From Streptomyces sp. NBC_00193 (GTDB taxonomy: Bacteria; Actinomycetota; Actinomycetes; Streptomycetales; Streptomycetaceae): a stretch of 64,000 nucleotides of DNA. Under the pieces are notes generated by a model. The model searched no databases. It saw nothing but the letters and a program-made list of their open reading frames with translations, and was not told the DNA's origin. Numbering within the stretch: position 1 is the first letter of the stretch; the number at the start of each line of letters is the position of its first letter. Location: positions 186,001 to 250,000 of the forward strand of contig NZ_JAPEMM010000001.1 of NCBI RefSeq assembly GCF_026342735.1, given 5' to 3'. Position numbers and translations under genes: made by a program. Positions 7,528 through 15,454 of the stretch are shown one piece after another.

Positions 7528-8292
7528 ATGGACGACGTTGGAGCACGGGGCGACCAGTACGACGACGAGTCGGAGGACTACGTCGCCTACTGGCAGGGGC
7601 GCGACTACGAGCACGCGGCGGAGATAGCCGCGGTCACACGCCTGATCGGCGACAGCCGTTACGGACTCGTCTGCGAAGTGGGCGGCGGGTTCGGGCGGTT
7701 GAGCCCGGTCCTCAAGGAGTACGCGGACCGGGTCATGATGTTCGACCCGAGCGCCAAGCACGTGGCCATCGCCGGGCGGCTGCTGGCCGGCCATCCGGGG
7801 ATCACGGCGCACCACATGCGCCCCGGACACCTCGAACTGGACGACGGATCGGCCGACCTCGTCTCCATGATCCGCGTCATGCACCACCTCCCCGACCCCG
7901 GCCCCACGCTGCGCGAGATAGCGCGCGTACTGAAGCCCGGCGGCCGCGCCCTGATCGAGGTGGCCAACTCCGCGCACATGCTGAACAAGCTGCGCTACGC
8001 GAAGCGGCTGCGCGGCATCCCGCGCGCTCCCGTGGACATCCGCTCCGCCGAGAAGGCCGCCGAGGGCGGCATTCCCTTCGTCAACCACCATCCGGACACC
8101 GTCGTACGGCAGTTCGCGGAGGCCGGGCTGCGCGTCGAGGACAAGCTGTCGGTGTCCAACATGCGCAGCGGCCGGCTGAAGCGGAGCGTCGGCGAGGACC
8201 GCCTGCTGGCGGTCGAGCAGCGCATCCAGAGCCCGCTGGCCGCCCTCAACTTCGGCCCCAGCCTGTTCTTCCTGCTCCGGCGGAGCGGGTAG
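7528..8292 (+). CDS. Class I SAM-dependent methyltransferase
   Basis: A 254-residue protein with the Rossmann-type methyltransferase core: motif I VCEVGGGFGRLSP (about 50-62), an acidic residue at the end of strand 2 (MMFDPS) and a later MIRVMHHLPDP segment. ARVLKPGGRALIEV is the typical strand-4/5 region. The ATG at 7528 is chosen because GGGGGGC lies just upstream; an in-frame ATG at 7507 would add seven residues. Its stop lies one base from the stop of the convergent 1231-residue gene, so no terminator fits between them. Substrate unknown. Confidence 0.8.
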   Translation: MDDVGARGDQYDDESEDYVAYWQGRDYEHAAEIAAVTRLIGDSRYGLVCEVGGGFGRLSPVLKEYADRVMMFDPSAKHVAIAGRLLAGHPGITAHHMRPGHLELDDGSADLVSMIRVMHHLPDPGPTLREIARVLKPGGRALIEVANSAHMLNKLRYAKRLRGIPRAPVDIRSAEKAAEGGIPFVNHHPDTVVRQFAEAGLRVEDKLSVSNMRSGRLKRSVGEDRLLAVEQRIQSPLAALNFGPSLFFLLRRSG

Positions 8293-8293
8293 C

Positions 8294-11200
8294 TCAGAGC
8301 TCGGCAGGCTCCGACCCTCCGCCGCCGCCACCCCGGGTGAACGTCGCGGCTCCCGACGCAGGCAGGAGGGGCCGCCACGTGTCGGGCAGCCCCGCGGGAT
8401 CGACGAAGGTCGCGTTCAGGAACTCCCCCTGGTCCGCGAAGTCGGTCTCGGCGAAGGTCACCCGGTCCGCGAAGAACGTGCGCGTGAAGAACGTCGTTCC
8501 GGCAAAGGTGGCGTGGTCGAAGGAGACCGGACCCTCGAAGCGGACCCGGTCGAACACCGCACCGGAGCCCCACACGGTGGACGCGAAGGTGGCGGGTCCC
8601 CGGAAGGCGCTCCCCTTCCAGTCGTTGTGGCCGCGGAAGATCGCATGCCCGAGCTCGGCGGCTCCCCGCACCCGCATCCGGCCCATCCGCGCCCTGCCCC
8701 ACACCTCGGCCCGGGTCATGTCGATGCCTTGGGCGAACACGGCTTCCACGAATCCGACATTGCCCGCGAAGTCCGCCCTGACGAACCTCGCTTCGCGGTC
8801 GAACACGGCAGCGTCGAAGGTCGCCCCGCGCCGGAAGTCGGTCCGCGCGAAGGAAGCGCTCCCCTTGAACTGCGCCGTGTCGAACGCCGCCCGGCCTTCG
8901 AAGACGGCCCGGTCGAAGGAAGCGCGCTCCTCGAACTCGCTCCCCGCCAGCTCCCAGTCGTCGACGAAGCGCGCCCGGTCGAACCGCGCGGTCCCCATCC
9001 GCACGTGCCCCGTCTCCGGGTCGCGCAGCACCGACATCAGCCGTCCGAGCAGGCCGTTGGCGAAGGTGGTGCCCCGCATGTCCACCCGCGAGCCGGGAGT
9101 CATCATCGCGAGGTACCTCGTCCGGTCCGGCTCCGTCACGTGGGCCAGGCAGAGCGGGCGGCCCGGCAGACGGATGCCGGTGCACCCGGCCGGATCTCCC
9201 GGGCTCCCGTACCGGCACCGCGACCAGCCGATGGCCGGATCGCCGATGATCAGTTCGGCATCGCGCAGCAACCGCCCCACCTCGACCGCGTCGTCGAGCA
9301 CGATCCACCCGCGCCGCTGGGGGCCGGTCACCGGTCCCGGCTCCGGCTGCCCGACCGCGAGGGATGCCAGCCCGCTGACATCGAGCAGCGACGGGCCCGT
9401 CACGGGGATGATCGCCCCCCGCACACCGGTCGCGTTCAGCCGCTCCCCGAGCGCGGCGGTGCGGACCAGCTGCAGGGCCTCCTCCACCGCCGGTCCGTGC
9501 ACTCCTTCCTCGTCGAACGTGAACTCCCCCCTGGCCAGCGCCACTCCCAGCGGGACCTCCCACGCTCCGGAGCCCGCGCGCAGCCGGGACATGGCCACGG
9601 GCAGTTCGGACAGCACCGTCCCCGCCTTGCCGAGGGATCCGGGATCGGCCATCGGGAGGAGCACGACCCCGTCCTCCAGCGCGGACAGGTGCCCGAGCAC
9701 CTCGCCGTCCCTTCTCGCCAGTTCGAGGAGCTCGACGATCTCCGGCCCCATGGCCACGGCGGGCCGAACCGCCATGCAGACGCCGGAGATACCGGTCCCG
9801 GCGCGCGCGTACGCCGCCACGGCCTCGCTGAACCCGGGCTGATCGAGCAGGGCCTGGCCGGTCAGGAACACCATCCGGTCCGGCAGCACCGTGTGCACGA
9901 TGCCCCCCAGCAGGCCGTCCTGGGAGACCGGGGAGCCGACGTAGAGGGTCCAGGCCTCCGGCTCGGCGGACAGCCGGACGAGTTCCCCGTTGCGCTCCCC
10001 CTGGTACGAGAGGACCTCGCCGGTCAGCGCCACCGCCTCGCCCTGGTCGGTCGTGCCGTCCACGACGAGGTGCCTCCCCGGGCTCGCCCAGGCCGGCTCC
10101 GTCCAGTCCGCCGGGTGCACGAGATCCACGTCGGAGACGAGCAGGAGCGCTTGGGGCACCGCCCCGTCTCCCCAGGCCTGGTGGCACAGGACCTCCCGGC
10201 CTCCGGCCCTGACCCAGGCGAAGGCGTCCGTCCGCGGGGTGGGGGACGCCCCGTCGACCGTCAGGACCAGTCGGGGCGACAGCAGCACGCCCACCGCCAG
10301 GGGCTCCCCCGGGGACTCGAAGCGGACCCTCACCACCCGGTCGGCCAGCCCCGACACCGGTCCCGCGGCCTGGGCGAACGGCGTGGCGCCCGGCGCCAGT
10401 TCGCGGCGGCCTCCGCCCCCGGACCCGCGGCGGATCGCCGTGAAGTCGCGGCCGGTGCCGCGGTTGCGGGACATGTACTCCCCGACGCGCCGCCGGACCA
10501 GCTCCCGCACCGCGGCCACGTCACCGCGCAGCTGCGACCCGAGCAGGGCTTCCCGTACGCCCGGCAGGAACTCGAACTCGACGGTATCGGCGGGCTGTTC
10601 GGCGTCCCACGGGGCGAGCAGTCCGCCCAGGGCCACCTCCGCGAGGTGCCCGTGCTCGGAGTCCCGCAGCAGGGAGCGGCGTACGAGGGTCATCACGGGC
10701 AGCGTGAGCGGTACGGCGGCCAGGTGGTCGGCGAGGCGCTGGGCGGTCGGGGAGGCGCTCGCGCGGAAGCGCTCCACCGCCTCCAGCGGGTCCTGGGGGA
10801 ACTTCGGGTCACCTGGCGCCGTCCCCGTCCCGTACGGGGCTTCGCGCGCGGGTTCCGCGTCGAGGCGCAGGCACGCGAGGCGCCGCCAGCGGCCGTCGCC
10901 GGACACCACCCGCACCAGCCGGGCCAGGCTCCCGGAGGCGATGCCGACGACCGGGATCACCGCCCCGCCGCCGCGGGCCCGCCGGGTCATCGGGACCCGC
11001 TGCCAGGAGCGGGTGGCCGCCGCGGGCCGGTCGGCGCGGACGGCGAAGGGGACCGGCCGGACCGCCCCGCGCGTCCAGAGCCGCTCGGGCAGGACGTTGA
11101 GTACGGCCACGGCGTTGTGCGCCGACCACTGCCGCAGGACAGCGCGCAGCGGGGCTTCGCGCCAGCCGCCGGCGACCGTGTCGGAGAGCACCAGGATCAG

Positions 11201-11989
11201 CCGCCGGCCCGCCGGGTCGACCAGCTCCAGGGGGTTGCGGGGCGGGCTGTCGCGATGGTGCGCGACCATGGGCACGCCGCCGGGGCCGGTGCCCGTGAGC
11301 CGCCAGGTCCGTACGTCGCGGAAGACCCCGCTGCGGGTGAGGAGCCCGCGGACCTCCTCCACCAGGTCGGACCAGAGCAGCATCGAGTGGTGGGAGTCGA
11401 CGACCAGGGCCACGTCCAGCCAGCGGCTCTCGGCGGGGCGCAGGACCGGGGTGAGCACCATCCGCTCGATGCTGCGCTCGACGGTGAGCTGTTCGTCCAG
11501 CTCCTCCCCCGGCCCGCCGATGCTGCGGCGACCGATCGGGCGCAGGGCGCGCATCAGGGCGAGCGGGTCGTCGAGGGTCGCGGCGCGCGGCAGCCGCACG
11601 GCGGCGCCCCGGCGCACGGCCGGCGCGGGTGCGGCGCCGGCTCCGCCACCGGCTCCGCCACCGGGGGCGCCGGCGGGTGCGCGGCCTCCCGCGGCCCGGC
11701 CGGCCGTGGGAACAGGGGTGGATCCGGCCGCGGGGAAGTACTGGACGCCTGGTTCGCCGGCGCCGCTGCCGCTACCGCCGCCGCCCCGTGCCGTGACGGG
11801 TAACTCCGTCCCGTCATCGGCCGGTTCGGGTCCGGCCGCCGGGGGCGGCGCCGCAGGCTCGCCGCGGGCGGCCGCGTCCACCCGGGTCGCGAGCCACAGG
11901 ATGTCGGCGATCTCCTCCGCCCCGACCCCGGGGCGCGGACCGTTGTCCTCGGCGCCCTCGGCCAGGGCGGCGAGGAGCTTCTCGATCAC
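8294..11989 (-). CDS. vWA / degenerate trypsin / pentapeptide-repeat protein of a VMAP-type system
   Basis: A 1231-residue protein starting at a GTG that overlaps the MoxR stop (GTGA). It opens with a short helical domain (1-45) and a Gly/Pro/Ala linker (45-130). A vWA-like domain (about 188-350) has DSHHS at 198-202 in place of a classic DxSxS-type metal site and LILVLSD near 264-270; the arrangement resembles SAV_2336-type proteins. A winged-helix-like segment follows (about 411-510), then a trypsin-fold domain (about 551-730) lacking the catalytic histidine context (LVLTVDGA) and the GDSGGP box (VGSPVSQDG instead). Next comes an unrecognised segment (740-930), and finally a Cys-containing patch and pentapeptide repeats (about 970-1215). 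It is probably the scaffold or sensor of the operon rather than a protease. Confidence 0.8.
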   Translation of the reverse strand: MIEKLLAALAEGAEDNGPRPGVGAEEIADILWLATRVDAAARGEPAAPPPAAGPEPADDGTELPVTARGGGGSGSGAGEPGVQYFPAAGSTPVPTAGRAAGGRAPAGAPGGGAGGGAGAAPAPAVRRGAAVRLPRAATLDDPLALMRALRPIGRRSIGGPGEELDEQLTVERSIERMVLTPVLRPAESRWLDVALVVDSHHSMLLWSDLVEEVRGLLTRSGVFRDVRTWRLTGTGPGGVPMVAHHRDSPPRNPLELVDPAGRRLILVLSDTVAGGWREAPLRAVLRQWSAHNAVAVLNVLPERLWTRGAVRPVPFAVRADRPAAATRSWQRVPMTRRARGGGAVIPVVGIASGSLARLVRVVSGDGRWRRLACLRLDAEPAREAPYGTGTAPGDPKFPQDPLEAVERFRASASPTAQRLADHLAAVPLTLPVMTLVRRSLLRDSEHGHLAEVALGGLLAPWDAEQPADTVEFEFLPGVREALLGSQLRGDVAAVRELVRRRVGEYMSRNRGTGRDFTAIRRGSGGGGRRELAPGATPFAQAAGPVSGLADRVVRVRFESPGEPLAVGVLLSPRLVLTVDGASPTPRTDAFAWVRAGGREVLCHQAWGDGAVPQALLLVSDVDLVHPADWTEPAWASPGRHLVVDGTTDQGEAVALTGEVLSYQGERNGELVRLSAEPEAWTLYVGSPVSQDGLLGGIVHTVLPDRMVFLTGQALLDQPGFSEAVAAYARAGTGISGVCMAVRPAVAMGPEIVELLELARRDGEVLGHLSALEDGVVLLPMADPGSLGKAGTVLSELPVAMSRLRAGSGAWEVPLGVALARGEFTFDEEGVHGPAVEEALQLVRTAALGERLNATGVRGAIIPVTGPSLLDVSGLASLAVGQPEPGPVTGPQRRGWIVLDDAVEVGRLLRDAELIIGDPAIGWSRCRYGSPGDPAGCTGIRLPGRPLCLAHVTEPDRTRYLAMMTPGSRVDMRGTTFANGLLGRLMSVLRDPETGHVRMGTARFDRARFVDDWELAGSEFEERASFDRAVFEGRAAFDTAQFKGSASFARTDFRRGATFDAAVFDREARFVRADFAGNVGFVEAVFAQGIDMTRAEVWGRARMGRMRVRGAAELGHAIFRGHNDWKGSAFRGPATFASTVWGSGAVFDRVRFEGPVSFDHATFAGTTFFTRTFFADRVTFAETDFADQGEFLNATFVDPAGLPDTWRPLLPASGAATFTRGGGGGGSEPAEL

Positions 11990-13080
11990 GCGGAGGGCCC
12001 GGTGAGGTGGTGCATGACGGTGTCGAGGAAGCGCTCGCGGTCCCCGGGGGCGGACCAGGCACCGGCCAGGCGCAGTTGGATGGCGTTGAGGAGCTGGTCG
12101 GTGGCGAGGTCCCCGTCCTCGGCGCGCTCCAGGAAGCTCTGGACCAGATCGCGGTACTCGTCGCTGTTCTCGATGTCGACGCCGAGCCGGCCGCGCACGA
12201 TGCGGGCGAGCTTGTCGGGGTCCGGCGGGTCCAGGTGGAGACGGACGCAGCGGCGCAGGAAGGCGGGCGGGAAGTCGCGTTCGCCGTTGCTGGTGAGCAC
12301 GACGATGGGGAAGTACCGGCACTGAACCCGGCCTTGGGAGATCCTGACGGCCTCCTCCGTGTCGTCGTCGGTGCCGATGGCGACGGTGGGGGCCTCCTTG
12401 GCGAGCCGGGCGAGCTCGGGGATGACGAAACCGCCGTCCTCGAAGACGGTGAGGAGGTCTCCGGGGAGGTCGATGTCGCTCTTGTCGATCTCGTCCACGA
12501 GCAGGACGCGGGGCCGGTCCTGGGGCAGCAGGGCGGTGCCGAGGGGGCCGAGGCGCAGGTATCGGGCGATGGACGGACCACCCTCCGCGGCGGGGTCGGG
12601 GGCGGAGTCTGCCAGGGCGCGGGCCGCGGGCGGCTCGGCGCCGGGCGTGCGCAGCTGCTCCAGCCCCGCCTCCTGGAGCCGGCCGATGGCGTCGTACAGG
12701 TAGAGGCCGTCGCGCAGGACGGTCCGGCTGGTGACCGGCCAGTGCAGTACGGGGCCGAGTCCGAGGTCGGCGGCGATGCTGGAGGCGAGCGTGGACTTGC
12801 CGACCCCCGGCTTGCCGGTGATCAGGAGCGGCCGCCGCAGGTGCAGGGCCGTGTTGACCACGTCCTTCTCCAACTCGTCGGGCACGTACCCCTCGCCGCG
12901 CCGCCAGGTCCGCTCCCAGGCCGGCCCCTCGCAGCCGGGGGGCGTGTACCCGGGATCGGGGACGCCTTCGAAGTCCCGCCAGGGCGGTGGCGGTCCGGCC
13001 TCCAGCCTGGCCCGGCGCTCGGCGGCCTCGCCGGTCCCTTGGTACAGCCACCAGTCCTTCACCACAGCCTCTGCCTCCAT
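11986..13080 (-). CDS. MoxR-type AAA+ ATPase of the VMAP-type operon
   Basis: A 364-residue AAA+ ATPase. Walker A is GKPGVGKST (89-97), Walker B VLLVDEID (192-199), sensor 1 is in LTSNGERDFPP (262-272), and RRC follows near 276-278. The N-terminus MEAEAVVKDWWLYQGTG matches the way MoxR partners of vWA proteins begin, which supports the ATG at 13080. The reading frame is open further upstream through proline-rich codons, and no clear ribosome site precedes this ATG, so the start is not certain. Its stop overlaps the GTG of the vWA gene. MoxR ATPases usually remodel vWA-bearing partners, which fits the neighbour exactly. Confidence 0.85.
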   Translation of the reverse strand: MEAEAVVKDWWLYQGTGEAAERRARLEAGPPPPWRDFEGVPDPGYTPPGCEGPAWERTWRRGEGYVPDELEKDVVNTALHLRRPLLITGKPGVGKSTLASSIAADLGLGPVLHWPVTSRTVLRDGLYLYDAIGRLQEAGLEQLRTPGAEPPAARALADSAPDPAAEGGPSIARYLRLGPLGTALLPQDRPRVLLVDEIDKSDIDLPGDLLTVFEDGGFVIPELARLAKEAPTVAIGTDDDTEEAVRISQGRVQCRYFPIVVLTSNGERDFPPAFLRRCVRLHLDPPDPDKLARIVRGRLGVDIENSDEYRDLVQSFLERAEDGDLATDQLLNAIQLRLAGAWSAPGDRERFLDTVMHHLTGPSA

Positions 13081-13088
13081 CGTCGGTA

Positions 13089-13316
13089 TCACGGTCCGTC
13101 GCTGCGAGCGGTCATCGGGATCGGTGCGGAAGCCGGGCCCGGGCACGGGATCCGGCCCGGTCCGGGTGCGGGTTCCGACCCCGGGCCGGGTACGGGGTCC
13201 ACCCCAGGGGCGGATGCGGGTTCCGCCCCCCGGTCGGTCACGGGACCCGCCCCCGGGGCCGGGTGCGGGATCGGAGTCGGCGTGGGCATCGGCGTCGGTG
13301 TCGGCATCGGGTTCAC
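13089..13316 (-). CDS. Possible proline-rich short ORF between caspase and MoxR genes
   Basis: A GTG at 13314-13316 overlaps the caspase gene's stop (GTGA), just like the other junctions in this operon. It opens a 75-codon frame of PTPTPMP/GPGP-type repeats ending at 13089, nine bases before the MoxR ATG. The composition is low complexity and the DNA is a GC-rich tandem tract, so this may be non-coding spacer or, in another frame, an N-terminal extension of the MoxR protein. It is listed because of the operon-style overlap. Confidence 0.3.
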   Translation of the reverse strand: MNPMPTPTPMPTPTPIPHPAPGAGPVTDRGAEPASAPGVDPVPGPGSEPAPGPGRIPCPGPASAPIPMTARSDGP

Positions 13317-15454
13317 GCCAGGGACCGGAGGATGAGGGTGTCGTCGGGATCGTCCCACAGGAGGACCAACCGGTCTCCCCCCGGCGGCTGTCGGCGATCG
13401 CCGGCAGGGGCGCCCGCGCCCGCGACGGCCGCCGCCCGGCGCACCGCGCGCACGCGGGCGGGCAGCGCGAGCACGTCGAGTGCGCCGGGGTCGGGCGGCC
13501 GCCCGTCCTCACCGGCCGGCGCCAGCAGCGCGAGCAGGTCACCGGCGGACCCGTCCGGACCGACGCCCCCGACACCCGCGGCACCGCCCGCACTTCCGGT
13601 ACCCCCCGACCAGCCAGGGCGCGTCAACGCAGGGGCCCGGTGCCAGAGGGCCACCGGGACGCCGCCTTCGAGGACGGCCTCCACCACCGCCGAGGTCCGG
13701 GCCCCGGTCCGGGTGTGGGCCAGTACGCACGCGGGCGCCGCCCCCGCGCCCAGTTCCATGCCGAGCCCGTCGTCCGCGTCCGCGTCGGCCACCACCCGGA
13801 CCGCGTCCGGGTGCCGGCCGCCCTGGGCCCACAGCCAGCGCCATTTGCCGCGCCATTCGGCGCCGGTGTCCTCGCGTTCCTGCGGGCAGCGCACCACCAC
13901 CTGGTAGACCACGCCCAGGGGCCGGGTCCGCCCGCCCGGGCCGCGCGGGACCTGCCACTGGTCGAAGTCGAGGTCCAGGAGCTCGTAGGGCACGTGGAAC
14001 TCGATCCGCTCCACCGCACCGGAGCGCCGCCCGGCCTCCGCATCGGCGCCCCAGGCCTTGGCGGCCGCCCCGAGGTGCCGTACGAGTGCGTCCCGTACCG
14101 CGTCCAGCCGGACCGGCTCCCCCTCCGATTCCCAGATGTGCTCGGTCGCCTCCCGGCGCAGCCACATCCGGGCGAGGAAGCCGTCCTCCCCGCCCGGCGG
14201 CGTCTCCAGCCGTACGTGCAGGGCGGTCGTGCGCGCGGGCGGGGGCGGGGGCGGCAGCGCGGGCAGGCCGAGGCGTTCGCGGGTGGCGCGCACCCAGTCG
14301 CGTCCCCGGGCCGCCCACCGCTCGTCGCCCGCCGCGCCCTGCTCCGCGAGGAACCGTACGAAGGGCACCGCGAGCGGCATCCCGCCCGGCCCGCCGTGGC
14401 GTTCGTCCAGGTCCTGGGCCACCTCCAGCAGGCTGTCGCCGGGCAGCCCGCGCCGGGCGGGGGCGGCGCAGCCGGCGGCCTTGAAGGCCCACAGGTAGGC
14501 CTCGTAGGCGCAGCGCGGCAGGTCGCGGCCCTCGAAGAGCTCGCCGAGCCCGTCCCAGGCGCTCTGGTCGAGGCGGCCGGCGCGCGGCGGCACCAGCCCG
14601 GGGACGTCGTCGTCGAGGAAGGAGGAGGCGTCCCAGTTGCGGTCCACGACGAACTGCGGGAGCTGCCAGCCCTCGCCGCGTGCGCGCAGGCCCAGGAAGG
14701 TCCGGTGGATGGAGCGGGCGGTGTCGGCGAGACCGGAGACGGCCTCGCGCACCGGGCGTTCGCCGAGTTCGGCGAGGAGCTCCTCGGTGAAGCGGCCGGC
14801 GCCGCGTTCGGCGTCGTTCTTCGCGGCCTCGCCCTCGCGGGAGGCGTAGAGCCGGAACTGGCGGCGCCCCGGGACGGTGGCGCCGCCGCCGTAGTCGTTG
14901 GCCCCGAAGTTCCACCGGGCCTCGCGGGGTGCGTCGACCCGGCAGGCGTCCACCAGGGCGGCCTGGTACCGGAAGGCCTCGCGCTTGACGAGGCTGGTGC
15001 GCCACCAGCGCAGTGCGGAGTCGAGGTTGAGGTGGAGGATCTGGCCGGTATCGGCGTCGGCGGAGGGCAGCATCAGGTCACCGCGGTGCGGTTCGGTGTA
15101 GCCGTGTCCGGCCCAGAAGATGACGAGCACGTCGCCGTCGCACGCGGGGAGTTCGTTGAACAGCACCGCTTTCGTGTTCGCCTCGGTCGCCGGGCGGTGG
15201 GTGTCGCGCAGGGCTTCCAGACCGGAGGAGGCCGACCAGTCGAGGGAGTCCGGGTCGTCGAGCGGGGACAGCAACAGCCGTACGTGGCCCGGCGGCACGC
15301 CTCCCGGCCCGGTGAGCCAGCGGGCGAACCGCAGGGCGTCGCGGGCCGGGCCGCGCAGGTTCCAGTGGCGGCTGATCTCGTACTTCTCGACCCCTGCGAC
15401 GAGCGCGAAGGTGCGCGGCCCCAGCTCGGGGGGCAGCGGGTCGAGGGGGTTCAC
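13313..15454 (-). CDS. Caspase-like protease fused to a VMAP-C domain
   Basis: A 713-residue protein (GTG start overlapping the hydrolase stop). The N-terminal 250 residues are a C14 caspase/metacaspase-like domain: a beta strand TFALVAGVEKY, the catalytic-histidine motif FWAGHGY (His117) and the catalytic-cysteine motif LVDACR (Cys171). A middle helical segment (about 275-395) links to a C-terminal region (about 430-713). That region contains VERIEFHVPYELLDLDFDQW and LGVVYQVVVRC, and ends in LVLLWDDPDD. These are the hallmarks I associate with VMAP-C (vWA-MoxR-associated protein C-terminal domain). The dyad looks intact, so this is the likely toxic effector or processing enzyme of the operon. 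Confidence 0.82.
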   Translation of the reverse strand: MNPLDPLPPELGPRTFALVAGVEKYEISRHWNLRGPARDALRFARWLTGPGGVPPGHVRLLLSPLDDPDSLDWSASSGLEALRDTHRPATEANTKAVLFNELPACDGDVLVIFWAGHGYTEPHRGDLMLPSADADTGQILHLNLDSALRWWRTSLVKREAFRYQAALVDACRVDAPREARWNFGANDYGGGATVPGRRQFRLYASREGEAAKNDAERGAGRFTEELLAELGERPVREAVSGLADTARSIHRTFLGLRARGEGWQLPQFVVDRNWDASSFLDDDVPGLVPPRAGRLDQSAWDGLGELFEGRDLPRCAYEAYLWAFKAAGCAAPARRGLPGDSLLEVAQDLDERHGGPGGMPLAVPFVRFLAEQGAAGDERWAARGRDWVRATRERLGLPALPPPPPPARTTALHVRLETPPGGEDGFLARMWLRREATEHIWESEGEPVRLDAVRDALVRHLGAAAKAWGADAEAGRRSGAVERIEFHVPYELLDLDFDQWQVPRGPGGRTRPLGVVYQVVVRCPQEREDTGAEWRGKWRWLWAQGGRHPDAVRVVADADADDGLGMELGAGAAPACVLAHTRTGARTSAVVEAVLEGGVPVALWHRAPALTRPGWSGGTGSAGGAAGVGGVGPDGSAGDLLALLAPAGEDGRPPDPGALDVLALPARVRAVRRAAAVAGAGAPAGDRRQPPGGDRLVLLWDDPDDTLILRSLA

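Noticed and set aside
8337..12005. Very long plus-strand frames opposite the vWA gene
   Set aside because: Arg/Ser/Pro-rich composition without domains, typical antisense shadows in high-GC DNA.
11990..13051. Continuous minus-strand frame extending the vWA gene upstream to 13051
   Set aside because: This part overlaps the MoxR gene in another frame and encodes Arg/Pro-rich nonsense; the GTG overlapping the MoxR stop and the helical start of the protein define the real beginning.
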